Shown here one piece after another: positions 46,528 to 57,380 of a DNA stretch of 64,000 bases (position 1 is the stretch's first letter; every line of letters starts with the position of its first letter). The notes below the pieces were generated by a model. It was not told where the DNA came from. It saw only the letters and a program-made list of their open reading frames with translations, and ran no database searches. The translations under genes were made by a program, and so were the position numbers. Source of the DNA: Usnea hakonensis (lineage: Eukaryota > Ascomycota > Lecanoromycetes > Lecanorales > Parmeliaceae); contig BLJB01000026.1 of NCBI GenBank assembly GCA_013423325.1, positions 1 through 64,000 of the forward strand, read 5' to 3'.

Positions 46528-47304
46528 TCATAGTGTGTTACAGTACTTCTGGATTATCATGCCTGTGACCAATCTCTCATCCTCGCATTCCTGCTCAGCT
46601 GCACTGTCATCTTCGAGGTCTCCATTCCCATCGTCACTGATTTCCTCCTCTCCCTCGTCGTCATCACCCCAAAGGTCTATAACCTCACCCAAATCCTCGA
46701 AAATACAGTAACCATCAGCGATTTCCTGGAGCTCTACCAGCTTTTCATTGCACCATGGCTCCAGCCGCTCCCTCTCTTGATATGTCAGGCTTTGCGCGAT
46801 ATCGAGCATGAGGGGGACCAATCCTCCTCCATGTTGAAAATTTTTCCTAATCTCATGGCCCACAACACCATTGCTCAAACATATCGACTTCCCAATCTTC
46901 CTCAACGTCTCCAGTGCACTCTCTTTGGTCCTGAAATTGGCAGTCTTTGGGCAACGCATCCGGATCGTCTCAAAGCATTCCTCAACTTTCTGGGCGGCCT
47001 CTCCGGAAAACTCAAAGGCTTGCGAGCCGCTCAAGCGATCATATGTAACGTTGAGAGTTTTCCACGCCGACTTTGAGAGATAGTCGAAATCCAGGACTCT
47101 GGCGCGCTCAGCTGCGGCGTTTCGATCAACTTCTGACTGAACGAGAGAGGCAATCTCGGGGTAAGCTTTTGCTGCTGTAATGAGAAGTTTTGCGATTGCT
47201 TTCGGTTCGATGCTGTCGACAAGCTCCGGGATCTTGGAAGGGTTCACGGCTACGGCGCCGGTGTCCGTGTGCGAGCGGGCGCGTTTAGCTGGACGGCTGG
47301 ACAT
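46528..47304 (-). CDS. Hypothetical protein, likely nuclear
   Basis: An intronless 258-residue protein beginning MSSRPAKRARSHTD, a basic stretch that could be a nuclear signal. The in-frame ATG 18 codons upstream was rejected because it lies in leader-like sequence. A helical region (IPELVDSIEPKAIAKLL, AYPEIASLVQSEVDR) resembles the start of Cut8/Sts1-type helical domains only loosely. The middle holds ESALETLRKIGKSICLSNG. The C-terminus is very acidic (DLWGDDDEGEEEISDDG). I do not assign a function. Confidence 0.6.
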   Translation of the reverse strand: MSSRPAKRARSHTDTGAVAVNPSKIPELVDSIEPKAIAKLLITAAKAYPEIASLVQSEVDRNAAAERARVLDFDYLSKSAWKTLNVTYDRLSGSQAFEFSGEAAQKVEECFETIRMRCPKTANFRTKESALETLRKIGKSICLSNGVVGHEIRKNFQHGGGLVPLMLDIAQSLTYQERERLEPWCNEKLVELQEIADGYCIFEDLGEVIDLWGDDDEGEEEISDDGNGDLEDDSAAEQECEDERLVTGMIIQKYCNTL

Positions 47305-47890
47305 TGTATAAAGGAGGTGATGAAAGCTGTATTGAAATCTAGGTCTGTGGATGTTCAAGAAGCATCGATTGATCTCCAGAAACTCCCCTGGATCCTGTCC
47401 TATTTAACATGACCACTGCCAAGAGAAGATGAAACCACATAGCCGAAATTACCAATTCCAACAAGCTGCAGGTCGAGAGAGACACGCTAAGCCGTACTGG
47501 GTTAGGCAGCTAGGTCGAATCTTGGCGCTGGGATAACATCGATTCGACCAACGCTGTGTAGACGGTATTCTTTAACGGGACGATTATACCATAATTAATC
47601 ATTCCTGGTCTTGGGGTGGTAAAATCCAAGAACTGCCTGGTCGAGAAATATTTGGGAATCTTTCTCAGCTGACAATCACTTCCCTATTCCTCTTTCGAGT
47701 TTCTCGAAGCTCCCCTCGGTCAATCCTGCGTATTCGAAGTCTCAGTAAACGTCTCTTGTTACCTCGCAGAGAATGAGGAGAATTGTGACCGTCTCCATCC
47801 GGGTCCGCATCCTTCCGCATTGCATCCCGGCCCTACGCTCTGATCAGTCGGGCCAAAGCTAGGCATGAACTATGATTCCGCTAGAACTTA
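47305..47890. other. Intergenic, no gene seen
   Basis: Nothing supportable beyond promoter and 3' flank. Confidence 0.55.
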
Positions 47891-49036
47891 CTACTCGCTG
47901 TTTATCAAGCGTGCAGGCTGAGCTAGAACCAGATTCGTCGCGTTCGTTGCACCGAGTGGTGGTGGCCACGGCCTCCCATAAACCCAAACTTTGATCAGAC
48001 CCTTAGTTCCAACACCCACCGTTCCCCATCCACCATACTGATCCACCGACTTCTCTTGACCAGAGCATTTATGTGCCAATACCCATGCAGTGGCCTCAAC
48101 CATCGACAGCCTAACTACATCCTGATCACTATCGCTGTTCATGTCGAGTCGAACCACGCATGACTTGTTCCTAAATGTTGCAGGAAGAGGAAAGTAGAAG
48201 GTTGTAGCCACGGCCTTTCGGCTGAAAATGTACCTTTGATTACGGTCTCTATCTGCGTAGATTTCGGCTGCAGCTATCTCACAGTCTTGGAAGTTGATCG
48301 GCCATGCTCGCTCGCGAGGGAGAGGTGGATCGTTACATTGCAGGGCGGTTCCGGGTCCCATATTCGAGCTCTGGTTTGGGCTGCTAGTGGTGACCCCCGA
48401 CGGCTTAGTCAAGTGGAGCGAAGTCTCATTCAGCACATTTGTGGCTAATTGGTCTCTAGCGACGACAACAGCACTTTCTGACGCTGTCTGCTTGGTGACC
48501 CCCTGTTCAAGAGGCCAAATTCTCCCAAAGACCAGAACGTCTACGACCTTATTATTTCCGGTTGCAAGGCGCCCTCCAAAATGAAATTCGCCCTGAGTGC
48601 ATCTGCGCGATAAGTCCAAAGCCGTACTATAGACCAGCCACGGCTTGAATTGGTCCTCGACATCGTCATTCATCACATCCATTGAGATGACACACGTTCC
48701 GTTTCGAAATTGTCTTGGAAGATTAAAACCGGCATAAGACCGTCGGGCGAATGTAGTTGGCTTGAAAGGGTCTCTGTCGTAAAGCATATCCTTGGCAGCA
48801 TTGAGGCAGTCTTGCCCAATCGGAGGGTAGAATTCCCCATACGGTGTCGCTGGATTGAAGCAGCCGTCAAACTCATCGCCCTTTGAGTGGATTGTCCGAC
48901 TCAGCAAGCTGGCCGCGTCTGAGAGGGTTGTTTTCGACGAATTGGGTGTACTTAGGCGAAGCGTAGCTGCGAAGATAGAAAGGCTGTAAAGGTAGAGCAA
49001 CAGAAACGCTGCTGCCCAAGCTCGTGGCCCCGCCAT
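47891..49036 (-). CDS. Secreted protein with a duplicated Cys domain
   Basis: An intronless 381-residue protein starting MAGPRAWAAAFLLLYLYSLSIFAA, a signal peptide or anchor. Two copies of one ~120-residue domain follow. Copy 1 has CFNPATPYGEFYPPIGQDCLNAA, FARRSYAGFNLPRQFRNGTC and VVDVLVFGRIWP. Copy 2 has CNDPPLPRERAWPINFQDCEIAA, FSRKAVATTFYFPLPATF, KSCVVRLDMNSDSD and LIKVWVYGRPWP. Paired cysteines sit at matching positions. This domain type occurs in uncharacterised secreted ascomycete proteins. Function is unknown; the internal duplication is clear. Confidence 0.75.
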   Translation of the reverse strand: MAGPRAWAAAFLLLYLYSLSIFAATLRLSTPNSSKTTLSDAASLLSRTIHSKGDEFDGCFNPATPYGEFYPPIGQDCLNAAKDMLYDRDPFKPTTFARRSYAGFNLPRQFRNGTCVISMDVMNDDVEDQFKPWLVYSTALDLSRRCTQGEFHFGGRLATGNNKVVDVLVFGRIWPLEQGVTKQTASESAVVVARDQLATNVLNETSLHLTKPSGVTTSSPNQSSNMGPGTALQCNDPPLPRERAWPINFQDCEIAAAEIYADRDRNQRYIFSRKAVATTFYFPLPATFRNKSCVVRLDMNSDSDQDVVRLSMVEATAWVLAHKCSGQEKSVDQYGGWGTVGVGTKGLIKVWVYGRPWPPPLGATNATNLVLAQPARLINSE

Positions 49037-49412
49037 GAAGCATCGTAGAAAAGAGGCAAACAGCGATTGAGGTATTTGAACATTGCGCGTCGCGGCTAAA
49101 GTACTAGTTATCTGGTTTGTCGCGATCTCTTCTCTATGGAGCGTTATTTTGCAATTCAAGATCCCTCAATCGAGACTCATTGAATAAGCGCATTTGCGCA
49201 AAGCAGAGCCTCATATGCCGCTACTAATGCACGGTAAGTACTTCACCTATCATTTGCCTTTCCGTCATTGCAGACCCCATCTGGTTAGACCCATAGCCTT
49301 GTACATCTCGTCTCGTCAGTGATGCCTGAAAACATGACCGTCATGGTCAGCGATGGCTCCGTTATGATGAGAGATGGTCGTTCAAAAGTACATGCACTTC
49401 TGAGTCTGATTC
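49037..49412. other. Divergent promoter region
   Basis: Shared upstream region of the secreted duplicated-domain protein and the SANT fusion gene. No motif is named. Confidence 0.5.
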
Positions 49413-52062
49413 GTGGCCATGCCGGTCCCCTTCGGATTCTCGGTAGGAGACTTCGTAGGCGGCATTGAGCTTCTGTTAGACGGCATCAAGAGCCTTCGAG
49501 AGACCAACGGCGCGCGAGACGACTACAGAGAGCTGGTTCGCGAATTGGAGCACCTTCAGAATGGGCTTAGAAGTGTTGAAGCTTTGTATATGGACTCTAC
49601 CCAACCAATCCAGTGCTCAGCTGCTAAGGCTATGGTCGATGACTGCCTGATGCGCATCGATTATTTCATTCAGCAGAATTCCAGGTTCTCAACCCTAGAC
49701 TCCACACCAGCAAGCCGGTGGACTGTAGCTGGTCTCAAGGGCCGTTGGCGAATGGTGCAGTGGGCGCTTTGGAAAAAGGCGGACGTTGTCAGATTCAAAA
49801 GCCAAGTCCAGCAACATGTCGAGGCCGTTCAGATGTTGTTGGCCTCAATTCAAATGTGAGCTCCGTACTGTTGCTCTGGATCACGGGCTGCTGACCTTGA
49901 GCTAAGCAATGAATTGTCCGCCCAAGGCAAATTGCAAAGCGCATTAATGCAGCAAAGCGCCGACCACAAAAAGTCGATAGAAGCAATTGCCAAGGATATC
50001 TTTGAGCAGGGTATCGAGCAACAACGATTCAAACGAACCTTAGATGATCAGCATAAACTTGTCAATAATACACGCACTCATGTCTATAGTGTTATCGGAC
50101 AACAGCGGTCTATCAGGAACTTGATGACTGCCGAAAGCCGGAAAATCAGAAATCAGATCCTGCGTCAAGAAAGAGATTCTAGCCGGAATACTACACAGCT
50201 TCAAACCAACTTTCAGCATACTAATAGTCAGGTGGAAGTGCTATTGGCGTTGCAAAGATCCGTAGCAGGGTCAGTATCCTTTCTAGCTTCATAAAGCTAT
50301 AGCCTTGCTTACTTTTGCAGCGGTGAGACACAGTACCAACGTGATTTATTCCACGAGGCACTCCAGAACGAAACCCGGTGCCAGACAATACTATCAAATC
50401 AAGACACGCTGATCCAGAACCAGAAAGAGATGCTAGCAAAGCTACGTGATATCGCTAGCATGGCGAGGGTCAGCCAGGCTATACCTGCTCAAGTACTGCT
50501 ATCTACCCCCGTCGTCTTTCTTGATGCCCGGGGCCGATGCGCTCCTTTTCATCTCGAGTTCATCGATTGTTCTGAGGTATGCGGTGCTTTTGCAAGAATA
50601 CAATCAACTTTACCATACTAAATTTCAGCTGCAGGCCTTCATAGCAGTGCTAAAAGTTCGTTTCAAAGATATTGGGTTGCGCAAAATCGAGAAAGGCCAA
50701 TTCGCTCTCGAAGATACGACAAGGAAGAGAAACCTGCATCTTTCAGACGCGTGGAGTACAATTGTCAAGCCCGGACAGCACATCTCTATGAGTATGGTTT
50801 TTCGACTTCAGGAATCTCCAAATGGTAGCTGTCCTAGATGTGGACGCGACAATGAGGAGTCAAACAAGGCGGAGGTTGAGTGGTAAGAAGGGGATCTAGA
50901 TTCCTTAGACCTCGTCACTAATTCGCAAGTTGCAGTGCCAACATCGCTTGCCGTCTGACTTACCGCCGCATCGTGGACTTCTCGCTTGGAATGGGCCAAA
51001 AGGAAGGAGATGGAGAGCTTAGCTCACATTCGGAACTGGCTAGTGCCTTGAGCATCCCTGGCTCGCACTCTAGAAGTGGGTGGGCTGGTAATCAAGAGAA
51101 CACCTTGGACGAGGACATAAAGCAATATACTCGAATTCAAATTCTTACTCTAGAGAATACATCGCCACCTCCTCAGCAGAAGAGTGGTGCGACCTCCAGT
51201 TACTGGTCTGTGGATGAAAAAAATGACTTCTTCAATCTCCTACGGTATTTCGGAACAAACTGGCAAGCTATTGCTAAAACTATAAAGACCAAAACCCCTC
51301 TCATGGTAAGATATCCTCTGCCTAGCTGATGGGACGTACTAATAAGATTTCCAGATCAAAATCTTTTACAATAAAAAAATCAAGGAAGGCGACTTTGGAA
51401 AATATGTAGAGGAGGAGGGTGCCCGTGCGGACAAACTACGAGCAGAAGGGGTAAACATGGGACCTCCACCAACCCTAGAGAAATGGCGCAATATCAATGG
51501 TATGCTAAGAGAATCGTTTCCACCGGACGAGCGAGCTCGAGCAATGTTTATACCAAGGGAGTTTATATCAAGGGATATGGTTAAAGAGAAAGAGCAACGG
51601 GATATGCAGCTACGACAACAGATACACGAAGCTAGAGAAAGAGAGGCGAAAGAACAGAAGATAAGAGAGCAGGATATATATATACATCCGCGACAAATCC
51701 CTCCGCAACGTGAAGAGCATCCCAGTACTCATTATAATACGCATGCTCCACATCTGGTCTCAGACTCTTTGCGTACGTCGCTGTTAGGTCAACAACCTTC
51801 CAGTGTGCAGGCCGGTACGATTGACTTCAAAATGGATGAGAAGGCTCGAAATTATCTCGAGGCGCAGAAGCAGCAGCGAATGGCTCAAGCACAGCTCCAG
51901 CTAAACTTCAAAATGGATGAGAAGGCTCGAAATTATCTCGAGGCGCAGAGGCAGCAGCGAAAAGCTGAGGCACAGCTTCAGCTACATCACCAGCAGCAGG
52001 TCCAGCAGCAGGCCCAGCTAATTCAACAACAAAAATTGCTGCAGCAGCAAGATTTTGAATAA
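49413..52062 (+). CDS. Fusion: STAND-type N-terminal domain, ubiquitin-like domain, SANT domain
   Basis: Six exons (49413-49855, 49907-50269, 50321-50576, 50629-50882, 50936-51305, 51355-52062; introns of 49-53 nt) give 797 residues. Residues 1-150 (FGFSVGDFVGGIELLLDGIK, YRELVRELEHLQNGL) match the helical N-terminal domain found on fungal NLR/STAND proteins. A long helical region follows. Then comes a ubiquitin-like fold of the type found in those proteins (VVFLDARGRCAPFHLEFIDC, RFKDIGLRKIEKGQFALED, ISMSMVFRLQ). A Cys motif follows (SCPRCGRDN, then VECANIACRLTYRR). Finally a SANT domain (YWSVDEKNDFFNLLRYFGTNW, AIAKTIKTKT) resembles the second SANT of N-CoR/Snt1 corepressors. The tail is Gln-rich with a 27-residue direct repeat. 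No nucleotide-binding domain is present. Confidence 0.85.
51825..51986 (+). repeat. 81-bp direct repeat inside the SANT fusion gene
   Basis: CTTCAAAATGGATGAGAAGG starts at 51825 and again at 51906. The unit of 27 residues (FKMDEKARNYLEAQxQQR) is almost identical between copies, so the duplication is recent. Confidence 0.9.
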
Positions 52063-52279
52063 AAAACATTTGCATCAACTACCTAATTCCTTTTCTCCAA
52101 TTCTACATAATCCAAACGTACGTACCATAGCAAACACTCCTTCCCAGCAAGCTCTCCAAAGAATTCGCATCATACTCCAACACCAAGAAAAGCACCACTC
52201 ACTCCCCTCTCGCGCCCCTCCCAAACACAAAACACGACACCCCCATTTAAAAACCCAAACTCAAAAAATGCCAAATCCA

Positions 52280-53029
52280 TCAGCAACATTCCCAATAATC
52301 AGCTCCACACCGTACATGTCCCATCCTCGCCCCAGGCACTTCAACCCCCACCTCCCTCTCAACATACCTCGTCTGCCCGCCCTCCGTCTTATAACTCGCA
52401 TACACCCTCTTCGACCTCCTCCCCAATCCACACGCCTTCCCAACCGCCCTCCCCCACTTCCCAACCACCCCACCCTTCCGCTCCCCACCAGCCCTCAAAA
52501 CCCCTTCTCCCTCTCCATCCCCCATCCCCCTCCCACTCCCCGACCGCTGCTCCTGCCCCATCATCATCCACCCCTCCCCACCCCCCTCAACCCTCCAAAA
52601 CCAATCCTCCGGAATCCCCCCTCCACACGAAGGACACCGCTCCTCTTCCTCCCCCCCCGGCCCCAGCAAATGATCCACGCACCCCCGATGGAAAATATCC
52701 CCGCAAGGAAGCGCGCGGATACTGCGGTTCGAGTATTTGTATCGTTGGTGGCAGAGGTGGCAGATTGGTTGGCCGGGCCACATTTCTTTGAGGTAGTGGT
52801 GTCGGGAGGAGGGAGGGGGGCGGCGGTGGGAGGGGGGTGGTGAGGCGGATTGGGTGGGTGGTGAGGAGGAGGAGGAGGGGAGGGTTGGTTGTGGTGGTGA
52901 TGGAGTATCTGATGTGGCTTTGGGCTGGTGGTCGTGCTGTTGGGTAATTTGTTCGTTGATCGGATTGATGGAGATTGTGGTGCGGAGCTGTTTGGTATCT
53001 TCGGCTGGGTTTAGCTGTTGAGATGCCAT
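52280..53029 (-). CDS. RING-finger protein with Asp in place of a zinc-ligand His
   Basis: An intronless 249-residue protein starting MASQQLNPAEDTKQ. The N-terminal third is Pro/Ser-rich. The RING-H2-like region reads ICHLCHQRY, then RALPCGDIFHRGCVDHLL and RCPSCGGG. In RING-H2 domains the residue after Cys-x is His (CxHxxHxxC). Here it is Asp (CGDIFHRGC), encoded by GAT instead of CAT. Asp can ligate zinc in some RING variants, so E3 ubiquitin ligase activity may be kept. The C-terminal region is Gly/Arg-rich. It converges on the SANT fusion gene. Confidence 0.75.
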   Translation of the reverse strand: MASQQLNPAEDTKQLRTTISINPINEQITQQHDHQPKATSDTPSPPQPTLPSSSSSPPTQSASPPPSHRRPPPSSRHHYLKEMWPGQPICHLCHQRYKYSNRSIRALPCGDIFHRGCVDHLLGPGGEEEERCPSCGGGIPEDWFWRVEGGGEGWMMMGQEQRSGSGRGMGDGEGEGVLRAGGERKGGVVGKWGRAVGKACGLGRRSKRVYASYKTEGGQTRYVEREVGVEVPGARMGHVRCGADYWECC

Positions 53030-53486
53030 GGTGTTGACGAGATGAGCGCTTGTGAGGATGAAGTTGTTCGTGGATTTGTTATTTGGGTATGTTAAAGGGT
53101 TGATGGTGAAGTTTGAACTTGAGTGTAGGTGAAAAGAACTGAGGGTTTGGAAGAATTTTATAAACCAAGTAATTAATGCCTTTTTTTTCCCTTCATTGAA
53201 TGCATTTAAAATAATGGAATATCTTGAGAGGATCGCCAAACGCGAAAACCCCGAAGCCGAAATCTTGGCCTTTCAAGCCATAACGAACAATCAAAAGGAG
53301 GAATCGTGAATCCTTCCAGGGACATACCCCGGGGTCAATAGAGATATAGTGAAATGCCCAAAGTCCAACACTAGCCGAACTTGCGCTCGCTCAAACGATG
53401 CAATGCTCACCTACTCAGAACTCACCAATATTCGCAAATCATATCATCGTATCTTTCTCATCAAACATCCTTACCATGTAGCGGTT
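53030..53486. other. Intergenic, no gene seen
   Basis: Promoter of the RING gene and 3' flank of the lactate dehydrogenase gene. Confidence 0.55.
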
Positions 53487-55263
53487 TCATTTTCCATCAT
53501 TAGGTTCCACTCTCACGATCTTGTCGCAATTGAGTAAACACAGTGGGTCCAAGGCAAACTTGATTTTCCGCATCATATCAACAGCGCTCTCGCCCAGCTC
53601 AACCTCCAACATATCCCTCAGCGCCAAGCCAACGCCATGCTCCCCGGTCACAGTTCCCTCCATCTCAATACCTCGCCGTTGGATATCATTTATGATCCTC
53701 TGTGCCACAACTTTGTCCTTCTCGCTGTGAAGGATCGAGGCGTGGAAGTTTCCATCGCCCACATGGCCAAGAGTCGCGCCAAGCAGGCCTGCGGCCTTTA
53801 TCTTGGAATTGACTTCTTCGATGATCTCGGCTAGTCGAGAGATAGGGACTGCAACATCAGAGCCCAAGAACTTGTCGTCTGGATTGCGTTTCTGCGCGAT
53901 GAGACTCCAGAGTGCTGTTTTCCGAGCGGCCCATAAAGCAGCGATTTGGTCGGGATCGCTCGACGACTCGAACGAGGTTTTTCCGTGCTTTTCTGCCAGC
54001 GCTTCCAATACATCGGCTTGCTCTTGGACGGCGTTCTTGGTCCCTGAAAATTTGACAAAGAGTGTTGGGGTCTCTTTCCATTGCTTGTCAGAATATCCGC
54101 TTTGGTTCACTGCTCTCATTGTATTGTCGTCGAGTAGCTCCACGGCCGCAAGCGGTATACCTTTCTGAACCACATCAATGACCGTACTGACGGCTTTTGC
54201 GTTGTTAGGAAACGCAATGACCGCGACTCGCTCGTTCTCAGGTTTCGACGTGACCTTCAAAACAGCCTCTGTGACCAAACCCAAAGTGCCTGAGGAGCCA
54301 ACCATGAGTCTTGTTAAATCATATCCAGCTGTGGATTTCCGGGGTCGATTCCTTGTCTTGACAATGGTGCCATCCGCCAGCACAACAGTGGTAGATATGA
54401 CCCAATCTTTCATCGTACCATACCGGTACGCGTTCGTGCCCGAGCATCCGGTGCCAATCATGCCACCAATCTGCGCTCCAGGCCCCGGGTCGGGTGGGAA
54501 AAAAAGATCAATCTCGGCAAGCCGTGCGTTCAAATCTTCCCACCCAACAGCAGGCTGAACAACTACATCCAGATCACGAGGATGTACTTTCAAGATGCGA
54601 TTCATACGTGAAAAGTCAATGCAGATACCGCCACGGGTGGATGCCAAAGCACCATCAAGACTGGTGCCGCCGGAGAACCCCGTGACTGGAATTCGGCGGC
54701 GGTGACATACTTTCATGATCTTACTGACGTCTTTGGTGTCTTGAGGGAAGACGATGAGAGCAGCGCAGGTGCTTCCCGGAGATAGAGACCATTCAGTGCT
54801 TGAACGGGATTTCAGGTTCCCCGGATTATCATCTATGCAATCAAGTCCAACAATACCAATGAGCTCTTTGCGCCCCTCGCTCAGGTTCTGATCAGTAATG
54901 TCGTGCTCGAACTTAGGCGATACAGACAGCGGCGACGTCGAAACAACACTAGCTATCGCAAGACGCTGTCCCCATTCCCGTCGTTTCTGTTGAGCAGGTA
55001 CCCAAAAGGGCAAAGTAAAACCGTACACAAGAAGTGCGAATGCACCCGCTAAGCGCACATCGGTCACCAGACTTCGACGAAAGATCAAGTATTAGCTACT
55101 CACTAAAAAAGTATCCGATTCGCGCCTTCCATGATGTGCGATAGACGGGTTGAAAGTGAGTATCGGCATATTGGCGGAAGCTTTCCCTTCCGGTCAAAGG
55201 ATGCTTCGTTCCTTTGCTTCGCCATGGATTGAGCGAGCGTAGAGCGGTAATTCTGGGTGACAT
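53487..55263 (-). CDS. DLD1: Mitochondrial D-lactate dehydrogenase (cytochrome), FAD-linked
   Basis: Oxidises D-lactate to pyruvate and passes electrons to cytochrome c. Two exons (55263-55104, 55048-53487; 55-nt intron with CTAAT branch) give 573 residues. The first exon supplies an Arg/Ser-rich presequence (MSPRITALRSLNPWRSKG) suited to mitochondrial import, and the second starts with one hydrophobic segment (GAFALLVYGFTLPFWVP). The FAD domain shows PVTGFSGGTSLDG, VQPAVGWEDLN, PGPGAQIGGMIGTGCSGTNAYRYG and VGSSGTLGLVTEA. The C-terminal domain shows LGHVGDGNFHASIL and GEHGVGLALRDML. All are expected for the DLD family. Confidence 0.93.
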
Positions 55264-56664
55264 TTCCCTCTTTCGCAAAATCTAGGGACGCGAAAATAAA
55301 CTTCTTGCAAGATGACATAGAATTGAAGCGGAGGATTTCGGTGCAAAAGGTCGCGATGCAAGGGGTTGCATTCCCACTTGGGGCAGGTGCTGGCTGGAAA
55401 TGATAAATGTATATTTTCTCAAATTACTCTATGTATCGCCTTATATTAAGGGTCGTGCCGTGGGGAAGGCCCCTCGGCCGCTAGTGTATTTAGGGTTAGG
55501 GCTAAAAACTTTATCTCCTTGACTGCGCTAAATAGAATACTAAAAATACGAGACTAGGACAAATACGATATGCTGTAGAATCCCCTAACAGGAACCGCTT
55601 GATGAAGGCCATCGAAGCAATTCAAGGTAGAGTATTGAGGAGACACACTCTTGAACAGCTTCCATTGCAACGCGACACCCGAGCTCGCCAAACAATATCA
55701 AGACGTTGGTCACCAAAAGGTAGGTGGTCATTATTCGACGCCAGACATGTAGGTGGTTTGTAGTACTTATACACTGACCTCTGATGGCTCGAGGGTCGTG
55801 ACGGGAGGACCAAAATCGCTATCCAGATCCCGGAACCACTGCATCACAGCGGCGGGATATGGATACTGTTGAGGGATACAGCAACCCTACCTGCAGTCTT
55901 TGTATTGAACAGCGCTTCAGCGAGAGAGACTTTTCACTACTCTTATTTTATTCTCAAGTATGGAAGCTACAAACTTGATCATTCGAGAGAACTTGATTCC
56001 GTTGACCGACATTATCGTGCAATCGGGCTCAATATAAGTAGATTGCCAAATACTTCGTTATAGTAAGACTGGGGGTCAGTGATTTCGTATATCATATATC
56101 GCGTTGTTTCCTGTTTCGGTGATTTTAGGCACGGGCTGGAAACATGATTCGAAGCACCATGATTTTCTGCATGGACGGATTGGTGTTCAGGCATGGCCAT
56201 GGCGGGAGACAGTGTACCATAAAGAGGGTATATATACTGCTTCTTGCACTGCAATTGACCTTCAGTCGGCTCATCTCTTTCAGAGTCATTGCATCTTTTC
56301 GCCCACCCAATTTCTTCTATATACATATAGCTACGTTTCACTCCACTAGTTCACATAAATACAGGAATTTTCTTAACACTGGTGAGACCAACATATGCCT
56401 ATTCAGGCCACTGTTCGACCTACCCTTAGCGGTGAGATAGCCCAACCGTTGCGACAGATACCCGCCGTGTACATTGGACCATGAGCGTGGTTCGTGATGT
56501 GGCGAACGAAGCTATTAAAATTCAAAGATACCTAAAGCGTAAATCTTTTCTACCAAGGAAGGACTGTCTTGCCTTCTTCATAAAAACCTTTAACAGGTCT
56601 CCACATGCAGTACCTATAGAATAACATTATTGATGGTCAAAGTATCTTTGCAGGGTCATAAGCC
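55264..56664. other. Gene-poor 1.4 kb, AT-rich
   Basis: No supportable gene. TTTAGGGTTAGGG at about 55489-55502 resembles two telomere units but stands alone. The AT bias and the lack of frames suggest degraded DNA. Confidence 0.5.
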
Positions 56665-57380
56665 TTACCATGGATCTGCCTTGAAACGCCTCTCCATATC
56701 CTTCCAGTCTTCACTTGGATCTTGGATGTCCGTGTTCACAGCGTCAATACTGACTAAAACGAACCCGAATTTTTCATATAATCTCTTTCCTATCTCTGTT
56801 GCTTCGATGAAGGACTGGACTCCTAGCTCGTCTGCTTTCTTGACGCCCCAGTTCATGATCAAATTGCCGGCTCCTCGACATCGCTGGTCAGGATGAGTGA
56901 AACACACCTGGAGATCTTCGATTCCCTGTAAGCTCTTGCTTAGAGGAGAAGGGAATAGCATTTACTGAGGTGAGGTCTCCTATATCTCTTCGTCCTAGGA
57001 AGTATGATATGCCCTATGTTCATGGTTGCATATCTCCGGCGGTCTCCTTCTGGCCATGAGGTGACAACAAATGGTTTCTCGGGTGCTTTTGCATACGGAT
57101 CGACTTCATGGACATGCCAGCGTGCTCCAGCAATAATCTGATTGGTATCGGTGTCCGTTACTTTGAGCCAATGACTGCTCGGATCGGCATGATGCATGTG
57201 CTTCATGATGTCCTTTGTGCGCTGAACAGCTTTCTCACGCGCCTCGGTGCTTTCATCTTCGACTGGAAAGAGCAGAGGGAGGAACGGAATGCGGGGACTC
57301 TCATAGGAGAGCCAAAGAAGCGGAATTAGTTGGTCGAAATCAGAGTCAGATATGACCTCTGCAAGCTGGAGCGGCATCAT
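56665..57380 (-). CDS. GNAT-family N-acetyltransferase
   Basis: Acetyl-CoA-dependent transferase of the fungal GNAT type. Two exons (57380-56966, 56915-56665; 50-nt intron) give 221 residues. The acceptor was chosen so that RRPHLNLQVCFTHPDQR reads through. Motif A is THPDQRCRGAGNLIMNWG, the acetyl-CoA pyrophosphate loop (R-x-x-G-A/G). IEATEIGKRLYEKFGFV is the usual motif B end. The N-terminal part has ISDSDFDQLIPLLWLSYESP and HWLKVTDTDTNQIIAGARWH, typical of fungal GNATs with unknown amine substrates. Confidence 0.82.

Noticed and set aside
55489..55502. Telomere-like TTTAGGGTTAGGG
   Set aside because: Only two units and internal to normal genes; chance is sufficient.
56665..57380. GNAT gene as a frameshifted pseudogene
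   Set aside because: It first looked broken, but an acceptor at 56916 joins both halves in frame and rebuilds the expected motif.
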